Shown piece after piece: positions 32,136 through 42,941 of a stretch of DNA of 64,000 nucleotides (within the stretch, counting starts at the first letter, position 1; every line of letters starts with the position of its first letter). Source of the DNA: Pyropia haitanensis (lineage: Eukaryota; Rhodophyta; Bangiophyceae; Bangiales; Bangiaceae); assembly GCA_008729055.1 (NCBI GenBank), contig SDUX01000004.1, positions 682,001 to 746,000 of the forward strand, given 5' to 3'. A model generated the notes under the pieces. The model was given only the letters and a program-made list of their open reading frames with translations. It made no database searches and was not told the origin of the DNA. Position numbers and translations under genes: made by a program.

Positions 32136-33297
32136 CGCCGCCGCCGTCGCGGCCGCCGCGGGAGGGGGACGGGAAGCCGATGCAGCCGAGCAAGGGGAGA
32201 ACTAGGGTGGGGGAGGCGAGCCGGGGGTGGTGATGCGGTCGGCCGGGGGGGTGCGGTTGGGTAGGGGAGGGGGGTGGGGGGGTGATGGAAGAACGGGGAT
32301 GGGGGATGGCGCGGCGGGCGGTCCGCGGCGGCGCGGGGGGAGCCGCGCCGGCCGCGGCGGCCGCTCCCGCTCGCCACGCCCGCGCGGCCGCTGCCAGCGC
32401 GGCGGCGGCGGCGCGCGGCGCGGCCGCCGCGTCCCGCGGCGGGCCGGGCAGCCGGTCGTCCCGCCCGTCGCCGCCGCCGCCGCCGCCACGCCGGCGGCCG
32501 CGCCCCCCGCCGCGCCAGACACCGCCCGCTGGTCCACCTCGCGGCGAGCCCGGCCCCAGCGCCCGTGCCGCGCGCGTAGCGGCGGCGGCGGCGGCGGTGG
32601 CGGCGGTGGCGGCGGTGGCGGCGGTGGCGGCGGCGGCGGCGGTGGCGGCGGCGGCGGCGGTGGCGGCGGCGGCGGGGGTCGTCCCGCCCACCAGCCCGCC
32701 ACGCGCGGGCCGCCTCCGCCACGCGCGGTGCGGTGCAGCGGGCGGCGGCAGCGAGCGGGAGGGGGACGCCGACCGCCCGCCGAGGCCGCGGACGACACGA
32801 TGGCCGTTGGCCGCGGCGCTGCCGCCGCGCGCGTGCTCGCCCGGCCGGCCGTCGTGGCACACACTGGTGCGGCGGGGGGGGCGGACCCTGGCGGTGGTGG
32901 GGGGGGGAGGCCCAGCCGGGCGCAGGGTGCCTCACGCCACCAGCCCATTGGCGCAACGTGGGGAGGCCCCCCCCCCCCCCGCCACCCTCGCCGTGCCTGC
33001 GTGCGCGGCTGCCAAAGCAGATTGACAGGGTGGCCAGCACACTGGCGCGGCGCGCCGAGGATCTGCCATCAAGTATGTCCAACTCCACTTGGGATGATAT
33101 AGTTGCGGCCGCGGGTGCTGCGTGTCGCGGTGGCCCGCCGTCAGCAACTGATGTGCCCAGGCCAGTACTTTGCAAACAACTGGTTCAATGGATGGCGGAT
33201 GCACGATCATTGCTCCGTCGATATCGACTGATGACGAGGCTCTCGTGACAAGAGGAAGCGTGGTCATGGGCGGAGAACACGGAGATAGGCTACTGTG
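32136..33297. other. Gene-free, GC-repeat-rich stretch
   Basis: Dominated by a GGC/GGT microsatellite (separate entry) and Arg/Pro/Ala open frames on both strands. No supported gene. Confidence 0.4.
32580..32676. repeat. (GGC)n/(GGT)n trinucleotide microsatellite
   Basis: Nearly uninterrupted GGC triplets with regularly placed GGT variants over about 97 bases; antisense reading gives poly-Ala/Thr, sense gives poly-Gly. Not inside a gene I can support. Confidence 0.8.
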
Positions 33298-33304
33298 CTT
33301 CCGC

Positions 33305-33402
33305 TAAAAAAGTGGATATCGCTCGGACGTGAAGGCGTGGATTCATTGGTCCAGACGGCGACTTTCTGCGCCTTCACGGACCGTCAACATCCACTTTTTT
33401 TA
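33305..33402. repeat. Imperfect inverted repeat (about 33-base arms)
   Basis: Left arm 33305-33337 begins TAAAAAAGTGGAT and ends GTGAAGGCG; right arm 33369-33402 is its imperfect reverse complement, beginning CGCCTTCAC and ending ATCCACTTTTTTTA. The 31-base spacer is unique. It could be a small terminal-inverted-repeat element (MITE-like) or an RNA hairpin. I saw no second copy in the window. Confidence 0.6.
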
Positions 33403-35023
33403 GGACGCACTCTAAGGCCATCATCACCACCGGGCGCCTTTAAGCTCCTTAGTTTGGTTATGCCATCACCATCGCGGCGCCGTTGGTTCCGGCGGGAGCG
33501 TCCCGCGGATCTGCGGACGGACCCACGGCAGGCGGTCGGGGGTGGGAGGACTGCGGGCGGGCTCGCGCGCACCCGCTTCATGACATCATCGCTCAATGGT
33601 CCGTGCACCGCCCACCGCCCACGGTCGGCACCCAGCGCTCCCCGCCCGCGCCCACGGCCAAGGGGAGCGCCATGAGAAGTGGCGCGCTTCGAGGCAACGG
33701 CAGCGGCGGCGGCAACGGCGGCCGCGCTCGTCGTAGCCGTGCCGGCTGCGGCGGAGGCCGCGGCAGCGGCTGGCGGTGGCCGTGGACGTAGCGGCAGTGG
33801 CGGCGGCCGTGACGGCGGCGGTGGCCGCAGCGGCGGACACGCCACGGCCGCCCCCCCTGTGGCCGACTCGGCCTTGTCACCGGGGCGGCGCGGCGTCGAT
33901 ACCATTGGTGCCGTCGCCAAAGGCCCTCTGCCGCTGCTTTTGACGCTGCCACGGCCGCCCTCTCCCCACTGCCACCCCTGTACCACCCCCTCTGGGTGTG
34001 CCAGCACACGCCGCCGTGGCGGGCGCTGCAAAACGCGCTGCAAGGCACCCCTGGCCAGCTGGCCAGCCACCACCGGCGCTCGCGCGTCGGACAACTGCCG
34101 CCGCTGCCGTCACTCGCCCTGCGCCCTTCCCGCCCAGCGCGCTGGTGGGGCGGTGGGCGGGCCGCCCCGGCGGGTGGACCGCCCGGGCGTGGCACCTTGC
34201 TCGAGCTTCCCCTCTTGCCGCCTCCCTCGTGGGGAGAGGAGAGGTCACGGAGGCGTCGGGCGGGGGCCAGACGGCTAGTGGGCGGCCGCCTGCTCCCGTG
34301 GGCGATCCGCGTCGCCTCGGCCCCCCCCGGTTCGAGGGGCGGCGGCTGGGGAGCGCCGCTTCGCCCGCGCTGTGGCTCCCGCGGCGGAGGCGGCGGCGCC
34401 CGCAGCCGCCACCCGCGCCCGCCCGAGCCCGCGCCGGTGCCCCTCGTGCGGGCGCCGCCACGTTTGCCCGACGCCCCCAGAGATCCATCTGCCCCTGCGT
34501 GGCAGCCGTGTTCTGCGAGCGTGTGCGCCGTCGGGGCCCTCGTGCCGTGCCACACGCGGCCGCTCCCCCCACTTGCCTCTCGTCGCGGAGGGGGGGCGGC
34601 GGGAGCGGGCGACCTCACCCCCCCCACCCCCTCCTCCCTCCCCCAGCGCGGAGTGGCGACGTCACCGTGCTGCTGGGGAAGGAATTTTGGGGAAGGTGGG
34701 CGGCAAGGGGGCAGCAGCAGGTGGGTGGGTGGCGAGGAGAGGGTGTGGCGGGGGGGGCGACAGCTGGGCCACAGCCAACCCCCCCCCCCCGCCGTCTGCG
34801 AGGGGCAAAGTCCAAGGAAACTGGCAAGAGGAGAGAAACAGGCGGCTCGGGGCCGGGGAGCGGGGGCGGCGGTGCATGGAAGCAAAGCCGCCGTCGCGCT
34901 GCAGCCCCGGCGGCCGCGGGTGCGACGGCGGGAGCCGCTGCGGCGGCAGCGGCAGCGGCGGCCGCGTCGGCGGCCGCGGCGGCGCGCGGGGAGGTGACCG
35001 CGTCGGCAGCACCGGCGGCGGCT
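33403..35023. other. Gene-free stretch upstream of HIBCH-like gene
   Basis: GC-rich DNA with open frames on both strands lacking motifs. Presumably contains the promoter of the HIBCH-like gene. Confidence 0.4.
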
Positions 35024-35302
35024 ATGGCGGCGACCGCGCCCACCGGGCGTGGCGCGTCACCGCCAGCGGCGGCGTGGTCGTCGCCCCCCCCGGCACCGCC
35101 GCGGCGGTGGCGGCCGGGCTTGCCCCGCCGCCCCCCCCCCCGGCGGCGGGGCGGTGCCGCTCGTTGAGACCGCCCCCCCCGCGCCGTCGCCGGTGCGGAC
35201 GCTGTGGCTCGCCGCGCCCGCCCGCGCCAACGCGCTGAGCATGGCGGCGGGCGCCGCGCTCGGCGCGCGGCTCCGCGTGCTCGGCGCCGCGCTCGACGAG
35301 GC

Positions 35303-35350
<48 letters not shown>

Positions 35351-36411
35351 GGCAGCCGCGGCGACGGCGCCCGCGACGGCCGCCGCGGCGGCGGCGGCGG
35401 CAGCGCCCGCCGCGCCGCGCGGCGGCGGCGGCGGCGGCGCCCCCGCCGTCGACCCGCCCGTGTCGGTGGTGCTCCTCCGCGGCGTCGGCGCCGCCTTTTG
35501 CGCCGGCGGCGACCTGGACGACCTCGCGCTCGCGGCGACGCCGCCGGGCGTGCCGCTCGCCCTCCTCGCCGCCCAGTACACCCTCCCCGCGACGCTCGCG
35601 GCGACGCCCCTCACGACCGTCGCGGTCGTGGACGGCGCCGCGGTGGGGGCGGGGGCGGGGCTCCTCGCCCGCGCCCGCGTCGGCGTCGTCACGGCGCGTG
35701 CGCGGGTGGCGTACCCAGAGGTGGCCCTCGGGTGGCACCCCGACGCGGGCGCGTCGGCGGTGCTGGGCCGCATGGGGGGGGGGTGGGGCGGTGGCTCGCG
35801 CTGACGGGCGCCACCCTGGGGGGGGGCGGAGCCGTCGCCGTGGGGCTCGCGACGCACCTGGTGGCGGGGGGGGGGGGGGGGTGGCGGCGCTGGTGGCGGC
35901 GCTCGAGGCGCTCCCGCCGCCGCCGCCGGCGCGCGGGGCGCGCGTCGACCCGGCGGCGGTGGTGGCGGCGGTGGACCGCCACGCGGCCGTGGCCGCCGCG
36001 GCAACGGCGGTGGCCACGCGCGCCCGCGGCGGCGGCAGTGGTGCCGCCGCCGCCGCCGCCGCCGCCGCCGACGGCCGTGACGGGGACCGCCTGTGGGCGG
36101 CGGCGGGCCTGCCGCCGCGCGCGTGGATCGCCGACGCCTTTGACCGCCCCACCGTCGAGGCGACCGCCGACCGCCTCGCCGCCATGGCGGCCGGCGCCCC
36201 CTCCAACGCCGAGCCGGCCGGCGCGGCCGGCCCCGCCGGCGCGGCGGCCACCCCCGCGGCGGCCACCCCCGCGGCGGCCGCCGGCGGCCGCGCCGCGTGG
36301 GCGGCCGCCGCCGCCGCGGCGCTCGCCGTGGCCTCCCCCACCAGCCTCAAGCTGGCGGCCGCGACGCTCGCCGCGGCGGCCGCCGCCGCCGACGGCGACG
36401 ACGACGGCGGC

Positions 36412-36442
<31 letters not shown>

Positions 36443-36779
36443 GCGGCGGCGGCGGCGGCGGGTCGCCGCTGGCGGCGTGCCTCGCCACCGAGTGGCGCGT
36501 GTCGCTCGTCGCGCTGCGGCGGGCCGAGGTGCGGCGCGGCGTCGCCGCCGCCGCCGCCGCCGCCCGTGACGCGCGGGTGGGGGCGGCGCGGGGGGGTGGC
36601 GGCGGCGGCCGCCGCCGGCGGCCGCCGTGGTCCCCGCCGACGCTGCGGGGCGTGTCGGCGGCGCTGGTCGCGGCGCACCTGGCGGGGGAGGGCGTGCCGC
36701 CGCTGGGGGAGGTCGCCGCGGGGGGGGGGTGGCGCCGGTGGGGTGGCTGGGGGGGGGGCGCCGCCGGGGGCGACTGTGA
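35024..36779 (+). CDS. HIBCH: 3-hydroxyisobutyryl-CoA hydrolase-like protein (crotonase fold), several frame breaks
   Basis: Crotonase-fold thioesterase of valine breakdown, usually mitochondrial. Pieces in three frames line up in HIBCH order: RTLWLAAPARANALSMAAG, VVLLRGVGAAFCAGGDLDDL (oxyanion Gly-Gly), TTVAVVDGAAVGAGAGL, YPEVALGWHPDAG (catalytic-Glu region), then WLALTGATLGGGGAVAVGLA, VAALVAALEALP, WIADAFDRPTVEATADRL, and SPTSLKLA with TEWRVSLVAL. Each switch lies in a G/C run (35084-35091, 35131-35141, 35774-35783, 35866-35881, probably 36720-36729) and each needs one extra base. The ATG at 35024 and stop at 36779 are my best reading; both ends are uncertain. Poly-Ala and poly-Gly insertions inflate it well beyond the usual roughly 380 residues. 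With so many breaks a pseudogene must be considered, though the pattern is shared with intact housekeeping genes here. Confidence 0.72.
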
Positions 36780-37249
36780 TGGGGCCCAGGGGGGGGGGGG
36801 GGGGGGGGGGGAGGGGAGGGGAGGGGGAGCGACGGATGCGGGTGTGCGGGCAGCGTGCGCGGTTGGGCGTGTGCGCACCGATGCTGTGCTTGTGCAGAGG
36901 CGGGGGAAAGCACCCAGTCTGCAGTGGGTATGTTGTCGTTTCCACGTGGATCAAGGCCAAAAATGGCGGAAAAAGCGACCCATTCCGACGCCAACTGTCA
37001 TCTTTTCCTTTTTTTGGTCGGTCGTCGCCGTCGACGCGCCGGGCCGTTCTTTGCCCTTGGTCGTGTGCGCGCCGCGACGTCCACGCCAAGACGCCGCCGG
37101 TTTTGCCTGTGCCGCCCGTGGGGCATCTCTGCTGCCGTTTTTATTTTTGTTCCCTTCCCCGCATCCCCCGCCTCCCCCTCCCCTGCGCGACGCTCTTTCT
37201 CCCCCCGGCCGCCGCCCCCCCCTCCCCCCCCCCCCCCCCCCCCGCCGCC
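36780..37249. other. Spacer between HIBCH-like gene and SPB1
   Basis: Begins with a long G run (36789-36811) and ends with a C-rich leader before the SPB1 ATG. A less GC-rich centre (36890-37020) may hold the SPB1 promoter. Confidence 0.4.
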
Positions 37250-40200
37250 ATGGCCAAAAAGGGCAAGAAGGTGGGCAAGAACCGGCAGGACAAGTACTAC
37301 CACCTGGCCAAGGAGCAGGGCTTCCGCTCGCGCGCGTCGTTCAAGCTCATCCAGCTCAACAAGCGGTTTGACTTTCTCGGCGGCGCCGCCCGCGGCGTCC
37401 TCGACCTGTGCGCCGCCCCCGGCGGCTGGCTGCAGGTCGTCCGCAAGTACGTGCCCGTGACGGCGCCGTGTGTCGGCATTGACCTGGTGCCCATCCGCGG
37501 CCTCCCCCACATCACCGCCCTCGTCGGCGACATCACCACCGACTCGTGCCGGGCGGACCTCAAGCGCGCGCTCGCCGCGCACCCGACCGCGTCCCCCGAC
37601 GGCAAGGTCGACGTGGTGCTCAATGACGGCTCCCCAAATATGGGCACCGCCTGGCTGCAGGACGCGTTTGCGCAGTCGGAGCTGGCGCTCGCGGCGATGA
37701 AGCTGGCGGTCGCGTTCCTCGCGCCGGGCGGCGTGTTTGTGACCAAGGTGTTCCGCAGCACCGACTACAACAGCCTGCTGTTTGTGTTCAACCAGCTCTT
37801 TCGGGGGGTGCACGCGACCAAGCCGGCCGCGTCGCGCAACGAGTCGGCCGAAATCTATGTTGTCTGCAGCGGGTACCTGGCGCCCAAGCGGGTGGACCCG
37901 CGGCTGACCGACGCCAAGTACGTCTTCCAGCACATGGCCACGGCGGGCTTGGTCGGGGGCGTTACCGCCAACGCGGCGGCGGAGGAGGGCGGGGAGATTG
38001 ACAAGGCGGGCAAAGTGCAGGACCTGCGCATCGGCTGGGACGACAAGCGCCGGCGGTACCGTGAAGGCTACGCCGACGGCGCGCTGACGCTCTTCACCCG
38101 CGTCACCGCGCTCGACTTTGTGCGCACCCTCCGGCCGGTCGCGATGATGGCCGAGGCCAACGAGATTGACCTGGTCGTGCCAAAGGTGGCGGCCGACGCG
38201 CCCGCCGAGGCGGTCGCGGAGCAGCGCGCCGCCGCGGCGGTCATTGCGCTGGCCAAGGAGAACCCGGATACGGTGTTTAACTGCTCGGACCTGCGGGTGC
38301 TGGGGAAGAAGGACATGAAGCGGCTGCTCAAGTGGCGCACCGCCTCGCGGGCGCTGCTCGTGTCGCTCGCGGCGGCCACGGCCGGCCGCGTTGGTGGCGG
38401 CGAGGGGGCGGACGCGGATGGGGACACGCCCATGGCAGACGGGGGGGGCGCAGCGGCCGGCGGGGAGGCTAGCGGCAGTGGCAGCGACGGCGGCAGCGGC
38501 AGTGGCAGCGACGACGGCTCGGGCGCCGAGGGCGACGACGGCCCCCTGTCCCTGCTGCGCCGGCCCGGCGAGACCCAGATGGACGCGGACCTCCGCGCCG
38601 CGCGGGCGCGTCTCGAGGCCAAGGAGAAGCGCAAGCGCCGGCGGACGGCCAAGCTGCGCTCCAAGCTGCAGCACCGGGTGGACCTCAAGATCGTCATGCC
38701 CGAGGACGAGATGGAGCTGCCTCAGCCCGAGGGGCTGTTCCAGCTCGAGGCGGCCGAGCGGGCCACGTCCACGCTCGGTGGCGACCCGAGCGGCGGGATG
38801 GCCATGGCGGACGAGGTCGCCGCTGAGGCCGAGGCCGCCGACGCGGCGCGGGGCGGCCAAAAGATCCCTGAAGCCGCCCGCCTCCTCTTCGAGGCTAAGC
38901 GCGCACGCGACGGCGGCGACGGCGGCGACGGCGGTGACGCGGACAGCGACAGTGAGGACGACAGCGAGTACGCGGCGGCGGTGGAGGCGCAGCTGGACAA
39001 CCTGTACGGGGAGTACCTCGGGCGCCGGAAGCGCAAGGGCGCGGCGGTCAAGGCGGCACGGGAGTTTGTCGAGCAAGGCGGCCGGGCGGGCTCGAAGGCG
39101 GCAAAGGCGGCAGCCGCCGCCGCGGCCAAGGCGGCGGCCGAGGCAGGCGACGTGGCGCCCGAGCCGGTGGTGGTGCAGGCGGCGCTGTCTGACGACGAGG
39201 GCCGGGACCTCGACATGGGGGCCCCCCCCGGCGCGGTGGTCAACCCCGGCGGCGACGATGACGAGGACGATAGCAGCTCGGACGAGGAGGTGGCGCAGGT
39301 GGGGGCGGACGAGGCGGCGGCGGCGCCCGCCAAGAAGCCGTCGCGGCAGGTGCTGGCCACGCGGGAGGCGGCGCTCTGGTTCTCCCAGCCCGTGTTTAAG
39401 GGCGCCGAGGCGGACCGCAAAGCGGCGCTCGCCGCCGTTGCGGCCGCGACCACCCCGCGGGTGCGAACCGCCCGGCCGCCTGGCGGGGATGCCCCCGCCG
39501 CCGGTGCGGCCGCGGCGGCCGCGGCGCCCAAAAAGGTGTCCAAACAGGCGGCCAAGATTGCCGCGTGGCGGGCGGGCGGCCGCAAGGGTGCCGCCGCCGC
39601 CGCCGCCGACGAGGCGGTGGAGGCTGCCGAGATTGAAATGGTCCCCGCGGTGGACCCGCTCGCGGCGGCCGCGTCGGACGAGGACGGGGACGTGTCGGAC
39701 GCGCCGTCCTTTGACTCGACCGGCTACGACGCGGAGGACAAGGCGCAGCTGGCGGCGATTGGGCTCGAGATGCGGCGCTCCCGCCGGCGCGCGGCGGAGA
39801 TCACCGACGGCTCGTACCACCGTAACCAGTGGGACGACCCGTCCGGGCTGCCCCGCTGGTTTGCCGACGACGAGCCCACCTACCGGGCCATCAACCTGCC
39901 GGTCACGGCGGAGCAGGTGGCGCTGCAGCGGGCGGCGGCCAAGGAGGCCGCGGCCGCGCCGTCAAAGAAGGAGTCGGAGGCGCGCGCGCGGCGGCGCATG
40001 CGCGCGGCGCGGGCGGAGGAGAAGGTGCGCTCCCGCGCCAACGTCATTGCGGGGCAGGAGGACGTGCCCGCGTCGGCCAAGATGCGCGCCCTCGAGCAGC
40101 TCTACGCCCGCGCTGGGGGGGCGGTGGCGAAGAAGAAGAACGCGCAGCGGGCCAAGCAGTACGTCGTTGGCCGGCCGGGGGGGGTTGGCAAGGCGGTGGG

Positions 40201-40333
40201 CGCCGGAGGGGGCAGGGGCGCACGGAAAACGTACGTGGACAAGCGGCTCAAGAGCGACAAGCGGGGGCTGGAGCGGGCGGCCAACCGCAAGGCGGGCAAG
40301 GGTGGCAAAGGTGGGGGGAAGAAGAAGCGGTAG
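37250..40333 (+). CDS. SPB1: SPB1/FTSJ3 27S pre-rRNA 2'-O-methyltransferase
   Basis: Nucleolar AdoMet-dependent methyltransferase required for 60S subunit assembly. A single 1027-residue frame from ATG 37250 (MAKKGKKVGKNRQDKYYHLA). The N-terminal FtsJ domain has the SAM motif GVLDLCAAPGGWLQV at 49-63 and the K-D-K-E catalytic tetrad Lys32, Asp126, Lys166 and Glu201. A central acidic, Ser/Asp-rich region (about 385-430) and alternating Lys/Glu segments follow, typical of SPB1's DUF3381 part. The C-terminal Spb1_C domain contains GSYHRNQWDDPSGLPRWFAD and ends in a Lys/Gly-rich nucleolar tail. Notably, G8 (38441-38448) and C8 (39222-39229) runs inside it are read through without frame change. 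Confidence 0.97.
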   Translation: MAKKGKKVGKNRQDKYYHLAKEQGFRSRASFKLIQLNKRFDFLGGAARGVLDLCAAPGGWLQVVRKYVPVTAPCVGIDLVPIRGLPHITALVGDITTDSCRADLKRALAAHPTASPDGKVDVVLNDGSPNMGTAWLQDAFAQSELALAAMKLAVAFLAPGGVFVTKVFRSTDYNSLLFVFNQLFRGVHATKPAASRNESAEIYVVCSGYLAPKRVDPRLTDAKYVFQHMATAGLVGGVTANAAAEEGGEIDKAGKVQDLRIGWDDKRRRYREGYADGALTLFTRVTALDFVRTLRPVAMMAEANEIDLVVPKVAADAPAEAVAEQRAAAAVIALAKENPDTVFNCSDLRVLGKKDMKRLLKWRTASRALLVSLAAATAGRVGGGEGADADGDTPMADGGGAAAGGEASGSGSDGGSGSGSDDGSGAEGDDGPLSLLRRPGETQMDADLRAARARLEAKEKRKRRRTAKLRSKLQHRVDLKIVMPEDEMELPQPEGLFQLEAAERATSTLGGDPSGGMAMADEVAAEAEAADAARGGQKIPEAARLLFEAKRARDGGDGGDGGDADSDSEDDSEYAAAVEAQLDNLYGEYLGRRKRKGAAVKAAREFVEQGGRAGSKAAKAAAAAAAKAAAEAGDVAPEPVVVQAALSDDEGRDLDMGAPPGAVVNPGGDDDEDDSSSDEEVAQVGADEAAAAPAKKPSRQVLATREAALWFSQPVFKGAEADRKAALAAVAAATTPRVRTARPPGGDAPAAGAAAAAAAPKKVSKQAAKIAAWRAGGRKGAAAAAADEAVEAAEIEMVPAVDPLAAAASDEDGDVSDAPSFDSTGYDAEDKAQLAAIGLEMRRSRRRAAEITDGSYHRNQWDDPSGLPRWFADDEPTYRAINLPVTAEQVALQRAAAKEAAAAPSKKESEARARRRMRAARAEEKVRSRANVIAGQEDVPASAKMRALEQLYARAGGAVAKKKNAQRAKQYVVGRPGGVGKAVGAGGGRGARKTYVDKRLKSDKRGLERAANRKAGKGGKGGGKKKR

Positions 40334-40617
40334 GGAGTGGCGGTCGTGTGGGGGAGGTTGGGGCTGCGTGGTGCTTCGATGTCGGCTGGGTCGATCCCCT
40401 CGTGGGACCGCAGGCGGGAGTCGAGCTGTGGGGCGGTGCTGCGCCATCCACCGCTGCGCCACCCACCGCTGGTGCACCAGCATTCCTCGCTCAAGCTTGC
40501 GGGACACAGAGACCGCAGCAAAATGTATCTCGACCGCATCACTCAGAAACAGGACAAAACGTCTCCGAGATGTCGGAACACCAACGCGACAATAACGAAG
40601 GGAAGCGCCAGTGCGAG

Positions 40618-40938
40618 TCACCGGGTCACTGGATCCCTGTCCGTGTCCCTCGCAGTACGGCTCGCCATCACAGCAGCGGCAGCAGAGGCAGCGCCGGCAG
40701 AGGCGGCGCCAGCTGGCGTGACCCCCTCCACCGCTCCCGCCCGCGCACCGACCGCGGCGGCAGCGGCGGCGGCGGCGGCCAGGGCGGCCTTACCCTCCCG
40801 GATCACATGCGCGTTGGCCTGCATCCGCGCCGTCACGGTCCGCCGGTTGGCCTTGGCCGACTGTGAGAGCTTGAAGGGCTTGGTGAATCGCACGCGCCCG
40901 TCGAGGGCGGGGCGGGTGGCACGGAAGGCACCCCACAT
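40618..40938 (-). CDS. Mitochondrial large-subunit ribosomal protein mL60-like (fungal MRPL31 type)
   Basis: 106 residues from ATG 40938. The first half, MWGAFRATRPALDGRVRF then TKPFKLSQSAKANRRTVTARM, resembles the short mL60/MRPL31 family: a W/F-G-x-F-R-x-T start, a central 'kpfkLS..qKa..R' block and a basic helix. The second half is an Ala-rich tail not typical of the family. It faces SPB1 tail to tail with about 280 bases between stop codons. Assignment rests on a short motif, so another small basic organellar protein is possible. Confidence 0.55.
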   Translation of the reverse strand: MWGAFRATRPALDGRVRFTKPFKLSQSAKANRRTVTARMQANAHVIREGKAALAAAAAAAAAVGARAGAVEGVTPAGAASAGAASAAAAVMASRTARDTDRDPVTR

Positions 40939-42941
40939 GATGGCGGTGCGGGGTCGGCCACAGGGGACCCGGCCAACGATCAACGTGTGAAGCCGCGAGT
41001 GCGTCCGGGAGCGGGTGAGAAGAGAGAGAAAAAGAAGGGGAGAACGGAAACAGCAACGGCTCGGAACCGGGCAAGGTGACGAGACGGGTGCAAGACGCAC
41101 GAAGGCGGGGCGAAGAGCATGCCTCTGTGCACAACAATACCCCGAGAAGTCAATTGTGCGACATGACGCCACGACGAATCCACATGGACAATGACAGTTT
41201 CCAAATCTAGTGTCTGACTCATGTACAATTACACTATTTGGAGTTTGGTCGACTGGTGCAATATACGGCCACATAGAACCGCGGCTCGTCGGAGGATTTC
41301 ATGGGGGTCTGTTCCCGGAGTCGTCCCCCATCGAAGCTGCGCATGCCCTGATATGGCTGACCGCGGAAGGCCTCCATTCATTGGCTCGCATGGGCAGGGT
41401 CGGACACGCCCGTTGTCACAGGACCAGTGGGTGATTTGCTCATTGGCATGCTGTGGGCAGCGCATTGGCCAACGACAGCCAAGCAGCCAGCTGCCGCGCT
41501 GTCGTAGACGTCCCCACTCTCCTCGTCGCGTGCGCAGCCAGGCTGGGCACGCCCGCGCTTCGACCGCCTCCACCCGTCACACACCCGCCCATGAACGGGA
41601 TGACGGAGGGACAGCACAGCAAGTCGGTCACGAGATGCTAATTTATCCACTCGCAGATTCTGTTTTTTTCTGGGGATCTGGTTTTTCTTGTCGTGCACCT
41701 GCCATGTCGCAACATACGTAGCGTGGCAGCCAGCCAGCCATCCGGCCACACACCCGCGCACGGTCATGACGCCGCCCGCGGGCCTCGCTACGCGAGCACG
41801 GAGAGCCACCGAGGTGGCTGCGTCACGGCCAGCCACGGCTCCACGTTTGCGCGACCGGCGCGAGGCGCGCGCGCCCGACAGCCGCGGGGACCCCTGGCTG
41901 ACGGTTGCTGAGCGGCGACAGGTTTGCGACAGAAACACATTCCGGCTGGTGCCGCGATTTATTCCCCGTCTTACAGGTCGCGCGCTTGGTCCCCTAGCGC
42001 ACCCTCCGCTCTGGATTGTCCGACCGCGGCGCGCGCAAGGTGCCCTACGAACAGCGTAATTTTACGCGAGAACGTCCATTGCGTCTGGCTTTTTCCCGGT
42101 TTTCAGCGCCGCGGGGCTCGCGCCGCGGTTGCCTTGTGCCGCTCTGGTGGCCCAAGCGCGCGCGGCGACAGGCAGGCAGTCGCCTGTCGTGGCCGATTGT
42201 CACGCGGCCAATTGGATTGTTGAACAACGTTTGGGATTCGGGGCGCGTGCTCGCTCCCTCCCCGCCTTGGTGCTGGCCGGGGAGACGTCTCCTTCGGGGG
42301 AGTGTGCGTGCCTATTGAGGCGCGCCCCAGGCGCAGTGCTCCAGCCATGGTGGCGGAAATGGCCTATTGGGTGCCCAGGGGAGTGAGCCAACGGCCAGTT
42401 TGAGCCGGAAGCTCTCTGGTGCCGCCGCCAAGACTGTGAGCCTGGTCCCGCTCATTTCACACGCGCAGGGGCACCGCGTCTTGCCCCCTTCTGGCCCCGC
42501 ACCGGGGAAGGCGCCGGCCGCCACCACCCATTTCCACACTGTGTGCGCGGGGGGGCTGCGGGGCCCCGACGGTGCACGTCACCCCACGGTGCCAGCGGTA
42601 CCCCCCTTCACGCCGTTCCCGCGCCGCCCGCACCGTCTCGCCGTGGCACTCCCGGCGGCACCGCCGCCAGACCCGTCGGAAAGGAGAGTGAGGGGCCGCT
42701 CTCGCGGCGGCACCGGCGGCGTCCGCGTTGGAGTCGACGTGGAGCATTCTCCTCAGGTAGAGTGGTCGAGGCGCGCCGGGCGTTGCCGCTGTTTTCTGCG
42801 CTCCCGCTGCACTCCCTCTGTGCTCATCTAGGTGCGCTTTCGTTGGCACCCGTTCTTCGCCTCCGCGGTGAAGGGCTCAGCGGGCTGCGCTTCCTTTCGC
42901 CGTCTTCGTCTTCTGCGTGACGGCCTCTCGTCTTTTGCGGC
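40939..42941. other. 2-kb gene-free stretch between divergent mL60-like and kinase genes
   Basis: Moderate GC; the parts around 41200-41700 and 41930-42250 are less GC-rich than the flanks. Short frames with ordinary composition exist (for example 41688-42059 plus), but no motif, splice pair or homologue is evident. Confidence 0.4.

Noticed and set aside
31859..33175. Long minus-strand frame 31859-33175 with poly-Arg/His segments
   Set aside because: Poly-Arg/His tracts are the wrong-frame reading of the GGC/GGT microsatellite and Gly-rich coding DNA; no motif.
33384..34885. Minus-strand frames covering 33384-34885
   Set aside because: Ala/Pro/Arg-rich, no conserved motif or plausible splice boundaries, and composition equals that of neighbouring intergenic DNA.
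35204..40333. A 1709-codon frame that would fuse the HIBCH-like region to SPB1
   Set aside because: The SPB1 family starts exactly at the ATG at 37250, and the upstream part is in the wrong frame for most HIBCH pieces; the fusion is accidental read-through of an open frame.
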